NCBI RefSeq assembly: GCF_000007825.1
Contig: NC_004722.1
Coordinates: forward strand, 5,244,001-5,308,000
Length of the DNA stretch: 64,000 bases
Source of the DNA: Bacillus cereus ATCC 14579
GTDB lineage: Bacteria > Bacillota > Bacilli > Bacillales > Bacillaceae_G
Direction: 5' to 3'
Part shown: piece by piece, positions 17,343 through 27,200 of the stretch
Layout of the letters: every line of letters begins with the position of its first letter
Position numbering within the stretch: position 1 is the stretch's first letter
Notes under the pieces: model-generated
What the model was told of the DNA's origin: nothing
The model's input: only the letters and a program-made list of their open reading frames with translations
Database searches by the model: none
Made by a program: the position numbers and the translations under genes

Positions 17343-19094
17343 ATGAATTATAGAAAACTTGCTAGTGCTTTCGTTACATTCGGTCTTCTTTGCCCTTTAT
17401 CAACAGAAGCTATTCATGCTCAAGAATTAGACAAAAGTGCAGTCAAAGTTGAAATTGCTCAGCCTGGTTTAACAATCGGGAAATTAACACAACCTCAAAA
17501 TGATACGAAAGAAAATATTGCTAAAAAGTATTTAAAAGGTGAGGTAAATGGGGCGAAAGCTCAACAAGAACAAGTCACTACTGAAAAAAATGTAGATTTC
17601 CAACCTACAAATAAAGAAACCAAAGAAAATCAAACCGAAGTTCGCCTTGCACAAACATATAAAAACTATAAAGTATATGGCCAAGATCTCATTGTAAAAG
17701 TAGATAAAAATGGAGTAATCACAACTGTTAGTGGTAAAGTTGTTCAAAATTTAAATCAACAACCTAATCTTACTATAACAAATTTTTTGTCGAAAAATGA
17801 AGTAAAATCTAAATTACGCGATATAGTTCAAATTCCAAGCGATGCAGTTGAGACAGAATTCTCTAGCGAAACCGTTGTTTATAAGAAAAAAGATGGCTAT
17901 TATACATTCGCAACTGTTATTACATTTACTTATGAAAACAATGAACAAATTATAAACGGCAATGCTATCGTTGATTTAAAAACTGGAGAAGTACTTTTCC
18001 AAGAAAAGTTCATTAAAAACAAAGAGAATAAGACTATAAATCAAGTAACATCACCTAGATTATCCCCTGCAAGTGAGCCAGGAACTGGGAAAAATGCACT
18101 TCAAGAAAACATCTCTTTCAATATTGCCAAAGGAACTGATGGAAAATTTTATTTAGCGGATTTATCACGCGGAAATGGTATTTATATTTATAATGCAAAC
18201 TACGCCGATTCCCTTGGAGGATATAGTCAAGCTGGTTATCCAGGGACACTAATTTCAAGTAGTACTCCTAATTTTGCAGATAAAGAAGCCGCGGGCGCTA
18301 TGAAGAACATGAGTGATATTTACGATTACTTTAAGAAAGAACATAATCTAAAAAGTTACGACAATAAAGATTCAAAAGTTGTTGCTAGTGTACACGGTTT
18401 TGATTCTACTGAAGTTAGTGATGGTGTAAAAGAAGACTATGTAAATGCATTTTGGCATCCCGCTTGGAACCAAATGGTATTTGGTGATGGTTTAGACGGA
18501 AAACTAACATCCGCTCTTGATGTAACAGCTCATGAATTTGGACATGCTGTATTCAGTGGCACGACGAAAAATAAAGTCGTGAGATATCCAAGCGCTGAAA
18601 CATCTGCACTAAACGAGGGATTAGCGGATTTCTGGGGTACACAAATCGAATATTACGTAAAGAAAGATAAAGGAAACTGGATTATGGGCGATACATTAGG
18701 TGGCCTAACAATTCGTGATATCCCAAGGGAAATTGGTGACGGCGGTCATAAACTATATACAAATTTACAAGATTTCTATAACGATGGTAATAATCAAGAA
18801 TCACACGTGAATTCTGGTATTATCAGTCACGTATTATATCAATTAGCTGAAGGTAAAACATATAACGGTGTTGCTGTTCAAAAACAAGGAAATGAAAAAG
18901 TAAGTAAAGTTGTTATGCGTGCATTGCAAAATTATGCAACTTCCGCTGAAGACTTTGAATCACTTCAATCTCATATCGTACAAGCTGCCAAAGATTTATA
19001 TGGCACTGCCGTATCAAATGAATTTGCAAAGGCATTTGAAGCACACGGTTACAAACCGTTACAAAAAGTAAATCAAGTAATAGAAGTACAATAA
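17343..19094 (+). CDS. nprB: Neutral protease (bacillolysin, M4 family) NprB
   Basis: Thermolysin-family secreted zinc protease, 583 residues. There is a signal peptide (about 1-27, ending AIHAQ), a long propeptide with FTP and PepSY domains (to about 225), and a catalytic domain with HEFGHAVFSG (zinc His pair and catalytic Glu), NEGLADFWG (third zinc ligand Glu) and HVNSGIISHVLYQL (transition-state His). AGGAG precedes the ATG. It is divergent from plcR and behind a PlcR box. In B. cereus strains NprB has been implicated in maturing PapR. Named from this conserved location. Confidence 0.93.
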   Translation: MNYRKLASAFVTFGLLCPLSTEAIHAQELDKSAVKVEIAQPGLTIGKLTQPQNDTKENIAKKYLKGEVNGAKAQQEQVTTEKNVDFQPTNKETKENQTEVRLAQTYKNYKVYGQDLIVKVDKNGVITTVSGKVVQNLNQQPNLTITNFLSKNEVKSKLRDIVQIPSDAVETEFSSETVVYKKKDGYYTFATVITFTYENNEQIINGNAIVDLKTGEVLFQEKFIKNKENKTINQVTSPRLSPASEPGTGKNALQENISFNIAKGTDGKFYLADLSRGNGIYIYNANYADSLGGYSQAGYPGTLISSSTPNFADKEAAGAMKNMSDIYDYFKKEHNLKSYDNKDSKVVASVHGFDSTEVSDGVKEDYVNAFWHPAWNQMVFGDGLDGKLTSALDVTAHEFGHAVFSGTTKNKVVRYPSAETSALNEGLADFWGTQIEYYVKKDKGNWIMGDTLGGLTIRDIPREIGDGGHKLYTNLQDFYNDGNNQESHVNSGIISHVLYQLAEGKTYNGVAVQKQGNEKVSKVVMRALQNYATSAEDFESLQSHIVQAAKDLYGTAVSNEFAKAFEAHGYKPLQKVNQVIEVQ

Positions 19095-19100
19095 TTATAA

Positions 19101-19136
19101 AAAGAAGGTTACCTCTCATAGGTAACCTTCTTTTTA
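19101..19136. terminator. Bidirectional terminator after nprB
   Basis: AAAGAAGGTTACC (19101-19113) pairs perfectly with GGTAACCTTCTTT (19121-19133). A and T tracts flank it on both sides, so it serves nprB and the convergent response-regulator gene. Confidence 0.88.
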
Positions 19137-19759
19137 TATCCAACCCTTTTCTTCCGCAATTGTAATTGCCTCAATTCTATTTTTCGCATCAAGCGTTCGC
19201 TAATACTTCAGAAATATAATTACGTACTGTACCCGGCGAAAGATAAAGTGCCTTCGCAATTTCGTTTGCCGTCTTTCCTTCTTTCGCAAGCAACAGTACT
19301 TCCTTTTCGCGATCTGACAACGGATTTTGCTCCTGCCATAAGCCAAACATTAAATCTTGGGAGACCTCTCGTTTCCCCTTCATTACATTACGAATTGCTG
19401 CCGCTAAATCTTCACTTGGGCTATCCTTTAATAAATAGCCGTGCACACCAGCTTTCATTGCTCTTTCAAAATATCCCGGCCGTGCAAATGTTGTTAAAAT
19501 CATTACTTTGCATGATGATTTTTCTTTCTTTAAAGTCTCAGCGACATCCAATCCACTTTGAATCGGCATTTCAATATCCATAATACTTACATCTGGCTTT
19601 AACGATTCAATCAATTCTAACGCCTCTTCCCCGTTCGCAGCTTGCCCAATTACTTCGATATCATCTTCTAGATCAAGCAGGGCCCCTAATGCACCACAGC
19701 AGGGCCCCTAATGCACCACGAAGCATCCGCTGGTCTTCTGCAATAATAATTCGAATCAT
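19134..19759 (-). pseudogene. NarL/LuxR-type response regulator (YvfU-like), broken by duplication and frameshift
   Basis: Removing one 22-base duplicate (19676-19719) and one extra base near 19195 gives exactly 200 codons plus stop, the usual NarL-family length. Its start ATG (19759) overlaps the kinase stop as ATGA. The receiver domain has the DVSIMDIEMP phospho-acceptor region, and the LuxR helix-turn-helix reads LSDREKEVLLLAKEGKTANEIAKAL. As read, the first lesion shifts the frame after about 20 codons and the second truncates the DNA-binding helix. The only continuous frame (19189-19614) lacks the N-terminus. If real, the two-component system has no functional output protein. Confidence 0.85.
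19676..19719. repeat. 22-bp perfect tandem duplication in the response-regulator gene
   Basis: Bases 19676-19697 are repeated exactly at 19698-19719 (each starting AGCAGGGCCCC and ending GCACCAC). 22 is not a multiple of three, so it shifts the reading frame. One copy alone would leave the frame intact. Confidence 0.95.
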
Positions 19760-20886
19760 GCCCTCACCTCATCTTTTCCTGTTCTAATAACAACTGGAAC
19801 TTTTACCGTTAATAACGTCCCTGGATTGATTGTACCTAGTTCAACAAATCCATCAATAAGAGCAATTCGTTCTTTCATGCCGCGAATACCATTTCCATCA
19901 TGATTTTGATCTGTTAAACCGATTCCGTTATCTTCTACTTTCAAAATCAGTTCACCTTGTGATTCTAATACAGAAACTGCGCACCGCGTTGCCTTACTAT
20001 GTTTTACAACATTTGTAACGGCCTCACGTAAACACATCCCGACAATATTTTGTTCAATTGGTGATAACGAGCTCGATCTTGCTTCTTGCCTCACTTCTAA
20101 TTCAATATTAGCTGCTTGTAAGATCGCTTTTATTTGCTCTAGCTCTTCTTCTACCGTAATCATACGCATATCAGAAATTAATTCTCTCAGCTGTTTTAAG
20201 GCTGTACGAGACGTTTGTGTAATTTCCTTCGCTTCCGCACTTGCACGCTCTGGATTTTTCACAATTAACTTCTCTACAAGCTGGCTTTTCAAAGTAATAA
20301 GAGATAACGTATGCCCTAATGTGTCATGAAGATCTCTTGCAATCCGCTGCCGTTCTTCACGTTTTACTAAGTCTTTAATTTGCTCGTTCGCCTGATCCAA
20401 TTGATTTCTTAACATCTTTTTCTGATTAAAATTGCGCATACCAAATGGCGTAAGAATCATTAAAATAAACATTGGAACGATATTTACTAAACTTGTAGTT
20501 GTTAGTTGATTCATATTTACAAATAAAAATGCTCCAAGCATGATAACTAACGAACATAACAGCACTCGAAATACTTTCTTATTTGGCGCAAATCCCATCG
20601 CACTTGCTGTGAAAAAGCCAAAAAATATCATAAAAGGATTATAAAATAAAGCAAATAAAAAGATGAGTACCATTTGAATACACGCCCAAAAAACAAACGT
20701 CCTCTGAACAAAATAAAGCTGACGGTATGTGACGATAAAAATTATCAACATACCGCTTCCTATTACAAGCTTCCATCCTGATGCCTGCGCTAAGTGATAA
20801 ATTGGAAATAATAGATAAACAAACCACATATACGGGAAGAATCCCATATGTTTCGGAAAAATCTCAATCCTCTTCTTCTCTATCAT
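19756..20886 (-). CDS. Sensor histidine kinase, DesK/NarX-type (YvfT-like)
   Basis: A 376-residue histidine kinase with about five membrane segments (to about residue 155), a short coiled linker, and a HisKA_3 dimerisation domain in which the phospho-accepting His lies in RQRIARDLHDTLGHTLSLI. The HATPase domain contains REAVTNVVKHSKAT (N box) and VEDNGIGL...GNGIRGMKERI (G boxes). It follows an ABC permease and overlaps the start of the response regulator. The order ATPase-permease-kinase-regulator is that of B. subtilis yvfRSTU. The signal is unknown. The partner regulator is broken in this sequence. Confidence 0.9.
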   Translation of the reverse strand: MIEKKRIEIFPKHMGFFPYMWFVYLLFPIYHLAQASGWKLVIGSGMLIIFIVTYRQLYFVQRTFVFWACIQMVLIFLFALFYNPFMIFFGFFTASAMGFAPNKKVFRVLLCSLVIMLGAFLFVNMNQLTTTSLVNIVPMFILMILTPFGMRNFNQKKMLRNQLDQANEQIKDLVKREERQRIARDLHDTLGHTLSLITLKSQLVEKLIVKNPERASAEAKEITQTSRTALKQLRELISDMRMITVEEELEQIKAILQAANIELEVRQEARSSSLSPIEQNIVGMCLREAVTNVVKHSKATRCAVSVLESQGELILKVEDNGIGLTDQNHDGNGIRGMKERIALIDGFVELGTINPGTLLTVKVPVVIRTGKDEVRA

Positions 20887-21621
20887 TTATACCGCTTCCT
20901 GTCTTTTTCTTATATATATTGATACTACAACAAATATAAGGAAATAACCTCCTAATACCGCGATATTTTCCCATCCAATTGATTTTCCAGCTACAATATC
21001 CCACGCACCACTTCCGAAATGGTATGTCGGTGTCCATTCACCAATCGTTCTTAATATTTTGGGGAATACTTCAATCGGCATCCATAACCCGCCAACTATA
21101 GCTAAACTCATATTTAAAATATTTGCTAAGCCAGCAGCTGCGTCCGCCTTCTTAATGGAACCTATTACTGTTCCTAACGCTAAAAATGGTGTTACCCCTA
21201 ACAATAACCATAATCCCGCACCAATCCATTGCCCTATCGTTAACTCAACATGATTAATTAGTATCCCTGCAATAAAGATAACTAATATTGAAAAAGCATT
21301 TACTACTGTTTGAGCGATAATTTTTGCTGTTAAATATGCTCCCTCTGGAAGCGGTGTAATTTTTAGAAGATGTGTCCATCCTTGCCCTCTTTCCTGAGAA
21401 AGTCTCACACCGAAACTAAAGAGTGCAGTCCCTACAATACTGAAAGTTGCCATCGAAATTAAATAATGTGCTTTCCACGCATCTCCGTTTTGTGGTACTT
21501 GAACAACATTTGTGAAAATGTAGTAAAACATAACAGGCATTAATAATGAGAAAAAGATAAATAATTTATTGCGGAATGTACGTAAAATTTCTATTTTGCA
21601 TTGCATCCATAATGCTCTCAT
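20887..21621 (-). CDS. ABC-2 type transporter permease (YvfS-like)
   Basis: A 244-residue integral membrane protein with six predicted helices, in the ABC-2 permease family. Blocks such as LFIFFSLLMPVMFYYIF near the N-terminus and LANILNMSLAIVGGLWMPIEVFPK near residues 165-195 are typical of drug or lipid exporters. It overlaps the upstream ATPase gene by 4 bases (ATGA) and ends one base before the kinase gene, so the genes are translationally coupled. The substrate is unknown; such exporter and two-component pairs often respond to membrane-active compounds. Confidence 0.88.
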   Translation of the reverse strand: MRALWMQCKIEILRTFRNKLFIFFSLLMPVMFYYIFTNVVQVPQNGDAWKAHYLISMATFSIVGTALFSFGVRLSQERGQGWTHLLKITPLPEGAYLTAKIIAQTVVNAFSILVIFIAGILINHVELTIGQWIGAGLWLLLGVTPFLALGTVIGSIKKADAAAGLANILNMSLAIVGGLWMPIEVFPKILRTIGEWTPTYHFGSGAWDIVAGKSIGWENIAVLGGYFLIFVVVSIYIRKRQEAV

Positions 21622-22520
21622 GCGATTTCCTCCTTCTGATTTGCGACAAACTGTTCAAATGCTTCATCAAGACTTCCACGTTTAACTGAAACATCTGTTA
21701 CAGGTAAACTCTTTTGATAAATGGCTTTTAAAGTTGCATCCGTATCCTCCGTTGTTAAAATGAAGCGTCCTTCGCTTGACTTTACTTCTGTTACATTTGG
21801 TAATTCCTTTAGTAATTTTGTAGGAATGCTTTCCTTCGAGTAAAATGTGATTGTTTTTCGCGAAATCGTCGCTTTCATTTCGTCTGGTGTACCATCTGCG
21901 ATAATCTTTCCGTTCGCAAATAATAAGATACGATTTGCTAAAGCATCTGCTTCTTCTAAATAATGCGTCGTTAAAATAATTGTTTTCCCTTCACTTGCTA
22001 ACTTTCGAATCGTTTCCCAAAACATTCTTCGAGACGTAATATCCATTCCGACTGTCGGCTCATCTAAAAATAACAAATCTGGATTTCCCGCAAGTGCAAG
22101 CGCAAAATTCAACCTTCTTTTTTGCCCACCTGATAACTTCTCACATCTTTGCTTTCGCTCTGATTCTAAATTTGATAACTGCAGTAACGTTTCTATCGCT
22201 ATAGGATTCGTATAATAACTACGGAATAACTCGATTGCCTCTTCCACCGTAATACTATCAATGACACTTACTTCTTGCAGCATCGCACCGAGGCTATTAC
22301 GAACATCTCTATGCTTTGGACTCTTTCCAAATATAAAGACCTTACCTTCTGTTGGGTCCTTTAATCCAAGCATCATCGACATCGTCGTTGTTTTCCCCGC
22401 ACCATTCGGACCAAGTAACGCTACTATTTCCCCTTTATTTACATGAAATGAAACATTATTTACTGCGTTTTTATGTTTAAATGTTTTAGAAACACCATTT
22501 ACTTCAATAATCTTTTCCAT
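21618..22520 (-). CDS. ABC transporter ATP-binding protein (YvfR-like)
   Basis: A 300-residue ATPase. Walker A is GPNGAGKTT, the signature is LSGGQKRRLNFALALAG, and Walker B is LLFLDEPTVGMD, followed by the H-loop in TTHYLEEAD. A C-terminal extension (about 215-300) is typical of ABC-2 exporters. First gene of the four-gene operon; GGGGGTGGAGAG precedes its ATG. A symmetric operator overlaps the -35 of its promoter (22579-22616), suggesting autoregulation by the NarL-type regulator. Confidence 0.92.
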   Translation of the reverse strand: MEKIIEVNGVSKTFKHKNAVNNVSFHVNKGEIVALLGPNGAGKTTTMSMMLGLKDPTEGKVFIFGKSPKHRDVRNSLGAMLQEVSVIDSITVEEAIELFRSYYTNPIAIETLLQLSNLESERKQRCEKLSGGQKRRLNFALALAGNPDLLFLDEPTVGMDITSRRMFWETIRKLASEGKTIILTTHYLEEADALANRILLFANGKIIADGTPDEMKATISRKTITFYSKESIPTKLLKELPNVTEVKSSEGRFILTTEDTDATLKAIYQKSLPVTDVSVKRGSLDEAFEQFVANQKEEIA

Positions 22521-22578
22521 CTCTCCACCCCCGCTGTTTCTTATATTTACATTGTATTACTTGGAAAACTTAGGAAAC

Positions 22579-22616
22579 AGTATAATGCGTCATGACATCG
22601 ATATGACAATTGTCAT
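22579..22616 (-). promoter_or_regulatory. Promoter and palindromic operator of the yvfRSTU-like operon
   Basis: A perfect 14-base palindrome ATGACAATTGTCAT (22603-22616) overlaps a minus-strand -35 TTGTCA (22609-22604). CATTAT (22587-22582) is a -10 with 16-base spacing. A second small palindrome GTCATGAC lies at 22589-22596, sharing the TCATGAC/ATGAC half-site. Repeated ATGAC sites suggest binding of a NarL/LuxR-type regulator. Confidence 0.55.
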
Positions 22617-22725
22617 GTATTCTTTATGAGAGGAATCAACCCGCATACCGCAAGCGAGTAGCAGGACGAAAATAAACATGATACAATCGGATAAGATATA
22701 TATTCGAGGAAGGACAGTGGTTTTC

Positions 22726-23472
22726 ATGATTATTCGTAATGAACAAGATTTAGAAGGCTTACGAAAAATCGGCCGCATCGTTGCGCTTGCACGTGAAGAA
22801 ATGAAAAAACAAGCGAAGCCAGGTATGACAACGAAAGAGCTTGATTTGATCGGTAAAAAAGTATTAGATGAGCATGGTGCTATTTCTGCACCTGAAAAAG
22901 AATATGATTTCCCAGGTGTAACTTGCATTAGTGTAAATGAGGAAGTTGCTCATGGTATTCCAGGAGATCGCGTATTAAAAGAAGGCGACTTAGTAAACGT
23001 CGATGTATCTGCTGCACTTGATGGCTATTATGCAGATACAGGTATCTCATTTGTTCTTGGAGAAGACGAAGCAAAAGAAAAGCTTTGCCAAGCAGCGGTT
23101 GATGCATTTTGGGCAGCAATGAAAAAGGTTAGAGCTGGCTCAAAACAAAATCAAATTGGTCGTGCTGTTTCAAACTTCGCACACAAAAGTGGATACAATG
23201 TTATTCAAAACTTAACTGGTCACGGCATTGGTCTTAGCTTACATGAAGCACCAAATCACATTTTAAGTTACTATGATCCAATGGATAATGCGCTTCTAAA
23301 AGACGGTCTTGTTATCGCTGTAGAACCGTTCATCTCTATGAAAGCTGATCATATTATTGAACGTGGTGACGATGGCTGGACATTCGTTACACCTGATAAA
23401 AGTCTTGTTGCACAATGTGAACATACGGTTGTCGTAACGCGCGGCGAACCAATAATTTTAACAGAAATCTAA
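22726..23472 (+). CDS. map: Type I methionine aminopeptidase (second copy, YflG-like)
   Basis: Methionine aminopeptidase, 248 residues from ATG 22726 (MIIRNEQDLEGLRKIG), removing N-terminal Met from nascent proteins. Metal ligands are visible: Asp in VNVDVSAALDGYYADTG (two Asp), His in GHGIGLSLHE, Glu in AVEPFIS and Glu in CEHTVVV. The map gene of the ribosomal-protein cluster is not here, so this is probably the extra copy like B. subtilis yflG. A GAGGAAGG stretch lies upstream; a GTG at 22717 is an alternative start. It is a lone gene with its own terminator. Confidence 0.92.
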   Translation: MIIRNEQDLEGLRKIGRIVALAREEMKKQAKPGMTTKELDLIGKKVLDEHGAISAPEKEYDFPGVTCISVNEEVAHGIPGDRVLKEGDLVNVDVSAALDGYYADTGISFVLGEDEAKEKLCQAAVDAFWAAMKKVRAGSKQNQIGRAVSNFAHKSGYNVIQNLTGHGIGLSLHEAPNHILSYYDPMDNALLKDGLVIAVEPFISMKADHIIERGDDGWTFVTPDKSLVAQCEHTVVVTRGEPIILTEI

Positions 23473-23476
23473 TACC

Positions 23477-23526
23477 AAAAACGGCTGTTTTGTAGATTTA
23501 TTCCACATAAAACAGCCGTTTTTATT
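23477..23526 (+). terminator. Terminator after map
   Basis: A 15-bp perfect stem, AAAAACGGCTGTTTT (23477-23491) with AAAACAGCCGTTTTT (23509-23523), followed by more T residues. Confidence 0.88.
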
Positions 23527-23550
23527 TTTGGGAAAATATGTGAACTACTG

Positions 23551-24019
23551 TTGAACTCTTTATCATTTAAGTATATAATCTTTAGCGGAGGTTACTTAAG
23601 CTTATCTTTACTAAAAAGATATTGTAACTAAAAACACCTTCTTTCTTATTGTTTAAACAGTCTCAAAAATGACCGTAGTAACGTGTTAGTCGAATATTAT
23701 GTAATTCTTATATTCCTCTAACAATGTAAGAAACTATCATCTTTCAACTTCGGTCCACTAATCGCACAACTCTCTTTAGACAAAATAAATGACTATTTTC
23801 AAAGTACGTATTGTCTTCATTCTGACCAAAACCAACCCTATCTAGCTTTTTATCTCCACATAACTTTAAGGCAAAAATAAGCCTTCACAAAGGGATACAC
23901 TACATTGGTTAGTATGTATCGTAAAACTTACCTTTATAACCATTCTTTTTTACTAGATATACATGAAAACTATCTCACATATAAAGGTCTGATATCATTC
24001 TTTATATCAGTATTTTTTT
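23551..24019 (+). ncRNA. Possible small RNA or long leader (promoter and terminator without a gene)
   Basis: The gap 23526-24243 holds no convincing open reading frame. It does contain a strong sigma-A-like promoter: TTGAAC (23551-23556), 17 bases, TATAAT (23574-23579). A terminator-like hairpin CTGATAT/ATATCAG with a T-run ends near 24019. Together they could produce an RNA of about 430 bases. A second inverted repeat, TTCGACA/TGTCGAA, follows at 24018-24036. Alternatively this is a decayed gene or the long leader of the adhesin gene that starts at 24244. Confidence 0.3.
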
Positions 24020-24243
24020 CGACATTTTTTGTCGAATTGTGTATATTTCCATAGAACTGTGTAAATATACATTTTGTTTTACGTTAAACAATTTTACTTT
24101 GAACATAATCCTGTTTGTCTGAGAACGCGTATAGAAACGGAGGGATAGCAAAAATAAATAGCTTATAACAAATACTTTTAATATTCCATTTGTTCATGTG
24201 GAATAAGTCCCCAATGGACAAATGAATGTTCAGAGGAGGAAAA

Positions 24244-27200
24244 ATGAAAAAAATTTTCAATGTATGTTTAATTGTATTCGTACTATTTTCGCAACTTGCT
24301 AGTTTTCCATACAATCAAGTAAAAGCGGAAACCTTAACAGGAGATTCCTTATTTGACACTGTTGAAATGAAAGATGCAACGAATCATATTATTGACGAAG
24401 CATTAAATCCTAAAAACTTAATAAATGCAGGATCAATCATTCACCTAGAATATGCTTGGTCAATAAAAGATCATCAAATTGCACAAGAAAAAGATGCAAC
24501 AGTTCTTCAAATACCTAACGCATTAAAAGTAAAAAATGACCAACAAGGAAACTTGATGGCAGATCAACAAATTATTGGTCAATATTTTGTTACGGCAAAC
24601 GATAACAAAATGAAAATAGTCTTTAACGATTCAGTAAAAGATTCAAAAGGTGTTAAGGGAAAAATTAAATTTGACACTGTATTCAATCCAGATTTAAAAC
24701 CTGGCATAAAAGCCGTCCCACTCACTTTCCCTCTAGGTACAGTAGCTAAGACTATCTCAGTTCCTGTTCAAGTAGATAACCCTACTTCACCTACTATTAA
24801 TAGTGATGATGCTAAGCAGACTACCGAAGAGCAAATGAACGGTGACGCACAGCAACCTACTGAACAGCCAAAAGATGGTGAAACACAGCAGAAACCTGCG
24901 GAACAACCAAAAGACGGGAATCCTCAGCAGCCTGCGAAACAGTCAAAAGATGGTGAGACACAGCAGAAACCTGCGGAACAACCAAAAGACGGGAACACTC
25001 AGCAACCTGCGGAACAGCCGAAAGACAGGAATCCTCAGCAGCCTACTGAACAGCCAAAAGATGGCGGGACACAGCAACCTACTGAGAACCCTGGTGATAA
25101 CACAACAGGGCAACCTGTTGAAAATCCAGACCCATCACCTAAGCAAATTAAAGAAAATATTTTAACAAGCGTAAAATTAACAGATAAAGACGGAAAAAAC
25201 CATTTAATGATACAGATAATCGTCCAAATCCTGATTCTGCTGCCAATATCGATTTTACATGGGAAGTTTTAGAATCATTAAAAGTAAAAAAGGGAGATTA
25301 CTATATTTTCCAACTTCCGGAATATTTTATCGTCCACAACACCATTACACAGCCTTTAGTTGATGGAACAGGACATGAAATTGGGACGTTCGTTGTTGAC
25401 TTAAACGGAAAAGTAACTATGACTTTTAACGAGTACGTTGAAGACAATCCTAATATAGATGGTCATTTAAAAGTTGGTACGGAATTCAATAAAACAAAAA
25501 TTAAAGGGACTACGGAACAAAAAATTCCTTTCCCAATTAAAGAACAAGACGTTATTATCGAGCTTGATTTCAAACCTAATGTAAAGAAATCTATGAATAA
25601 AAAAGGTATACCTGATAGACCGATTAATACGAATCAAATCAATTGGACAGTCGAAATGAACAAAACAAAAGACATTCTTACAAACGCTGTCTTCCAAGAC
25701 AATATTCCAAATGGATCCAGTCTCAATGAAGATTCTATTAAGGTTTATGAGTTAGAAGTAGATATTAACGGGAAAACGACTCGTGGAGCCGAAGTTAGTA
25801 AAGAAGAATATACACTCACTTCATCCTCCGATAAATTAAATATCGCTTTTAAAAATGAAACGAAAAAAGCATATCAAATTGAATATGCGACAAAAATTAC
25901 TGACGAAAGTGTTACTAGTTTCAAAAATGAAGCAAAAGTATCCAGCAAGAATCAAGGAGATGTATCCGCAAATGCAACTGTAACTGTTTCACGCGGTACA
26001 CATCTAGAGAAAACTAGTAAATATAATCCAAAAACACAAACAATTGAATGGACAATTACTTTCAACGGTGACCAAAGAGATATTAAACAATCTGATGCGC
26101 TTTTAAAAGACATCTTGGACAAATCTCATAAAGTTGATGCAAGTTCTATCGTGGTTAAAAATGCTTCTTATGATAATAACGGAAAACTTGTTACAGGTGA
26201 CAACGCCACAAACTTTACTGTAAAAGAAACCGATGAGGGATTTGATTTACAATTTAATGAAGATATTAATAGTGCCTATGTGATTACTTATACATCGAAA
26301 GCCAAGAATGATGTTATACAAGATGGCGAAATCGAAAATACAATTATTGCAGATGGAAAATGGAGTAAAACAAACAAAGTTACATTACAACAACAAAACA
26401 TCATAAAGAAACATAATAAAAATGCAAACGATACAGATTACAATAAGAAAACAACGAAATGGACAATTATTGTAAATGATAACAATTACGTGTTAAATGA
26501 TGCTGTTATCACTGATACGTTTGACTATAGTGGACTTACATTACAAAAAGATAGTTTCAAAATTACTGATGGATCAACTGAACTGAAATTAGACTCTGAT
26601 TACACACTTGATGTAACAGCTGACGGATTCAAAGTAACACTAGCTGGTAGTTATAAGTCTAATATGGATAAAACTTTAACCATCACGTACACAACAGACT
26701 TTAATTACGAGACTCTATCTAAAAAGGATGATAATAAATCATTCAAAAATACAGCTGAGTTATCATGGAAAGATATAAATGGGAACGATAAAAATAGTAA
26801 ATCTCATGATAGATTCAATCCTGACGGCTATACAAAAGGAAACGGATTTAAATACGGTTCTTACAATGCCCAAACGAAAGAAATCAAATGGGACATAGGG
26901 TTTAACTATAATAACAGGACTATTAAAGACCCTTCTATCGTTGACGTACTAGAAAACAATCAAAAACTTATACCAGACTCCATTGAGATTCATCATATGG
27001 AATTAACTGGTGGTGCAGACGGTTATAAATTAGGGGCACTTGTTTCCCCTGACGAATATACGGTAGAAAATGCAACGAAAGATAATAAAAATACATTAAC
27101 GATTCATTTTAAAAATGAAATTAAAACAGCGTACCATATCAGCTTTAAAACTTCACTTGCAGGTGAAGAAATTAATAAGCGCTATGATAATTACGCCAAA

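Noticed and set aside
24862..25083. Possible CRISPR array (regular short repeats)
   Set aside because: Repeats are in-frame coding units without unique spacers and no cas genes occur in the window.
24842..25165. Alternate-frame protein with Asn/Leu/Lys repeats
   Set aside because: It is the +1 frame of the PQ-rich linker repeats of the adhesin; no independent start signal.
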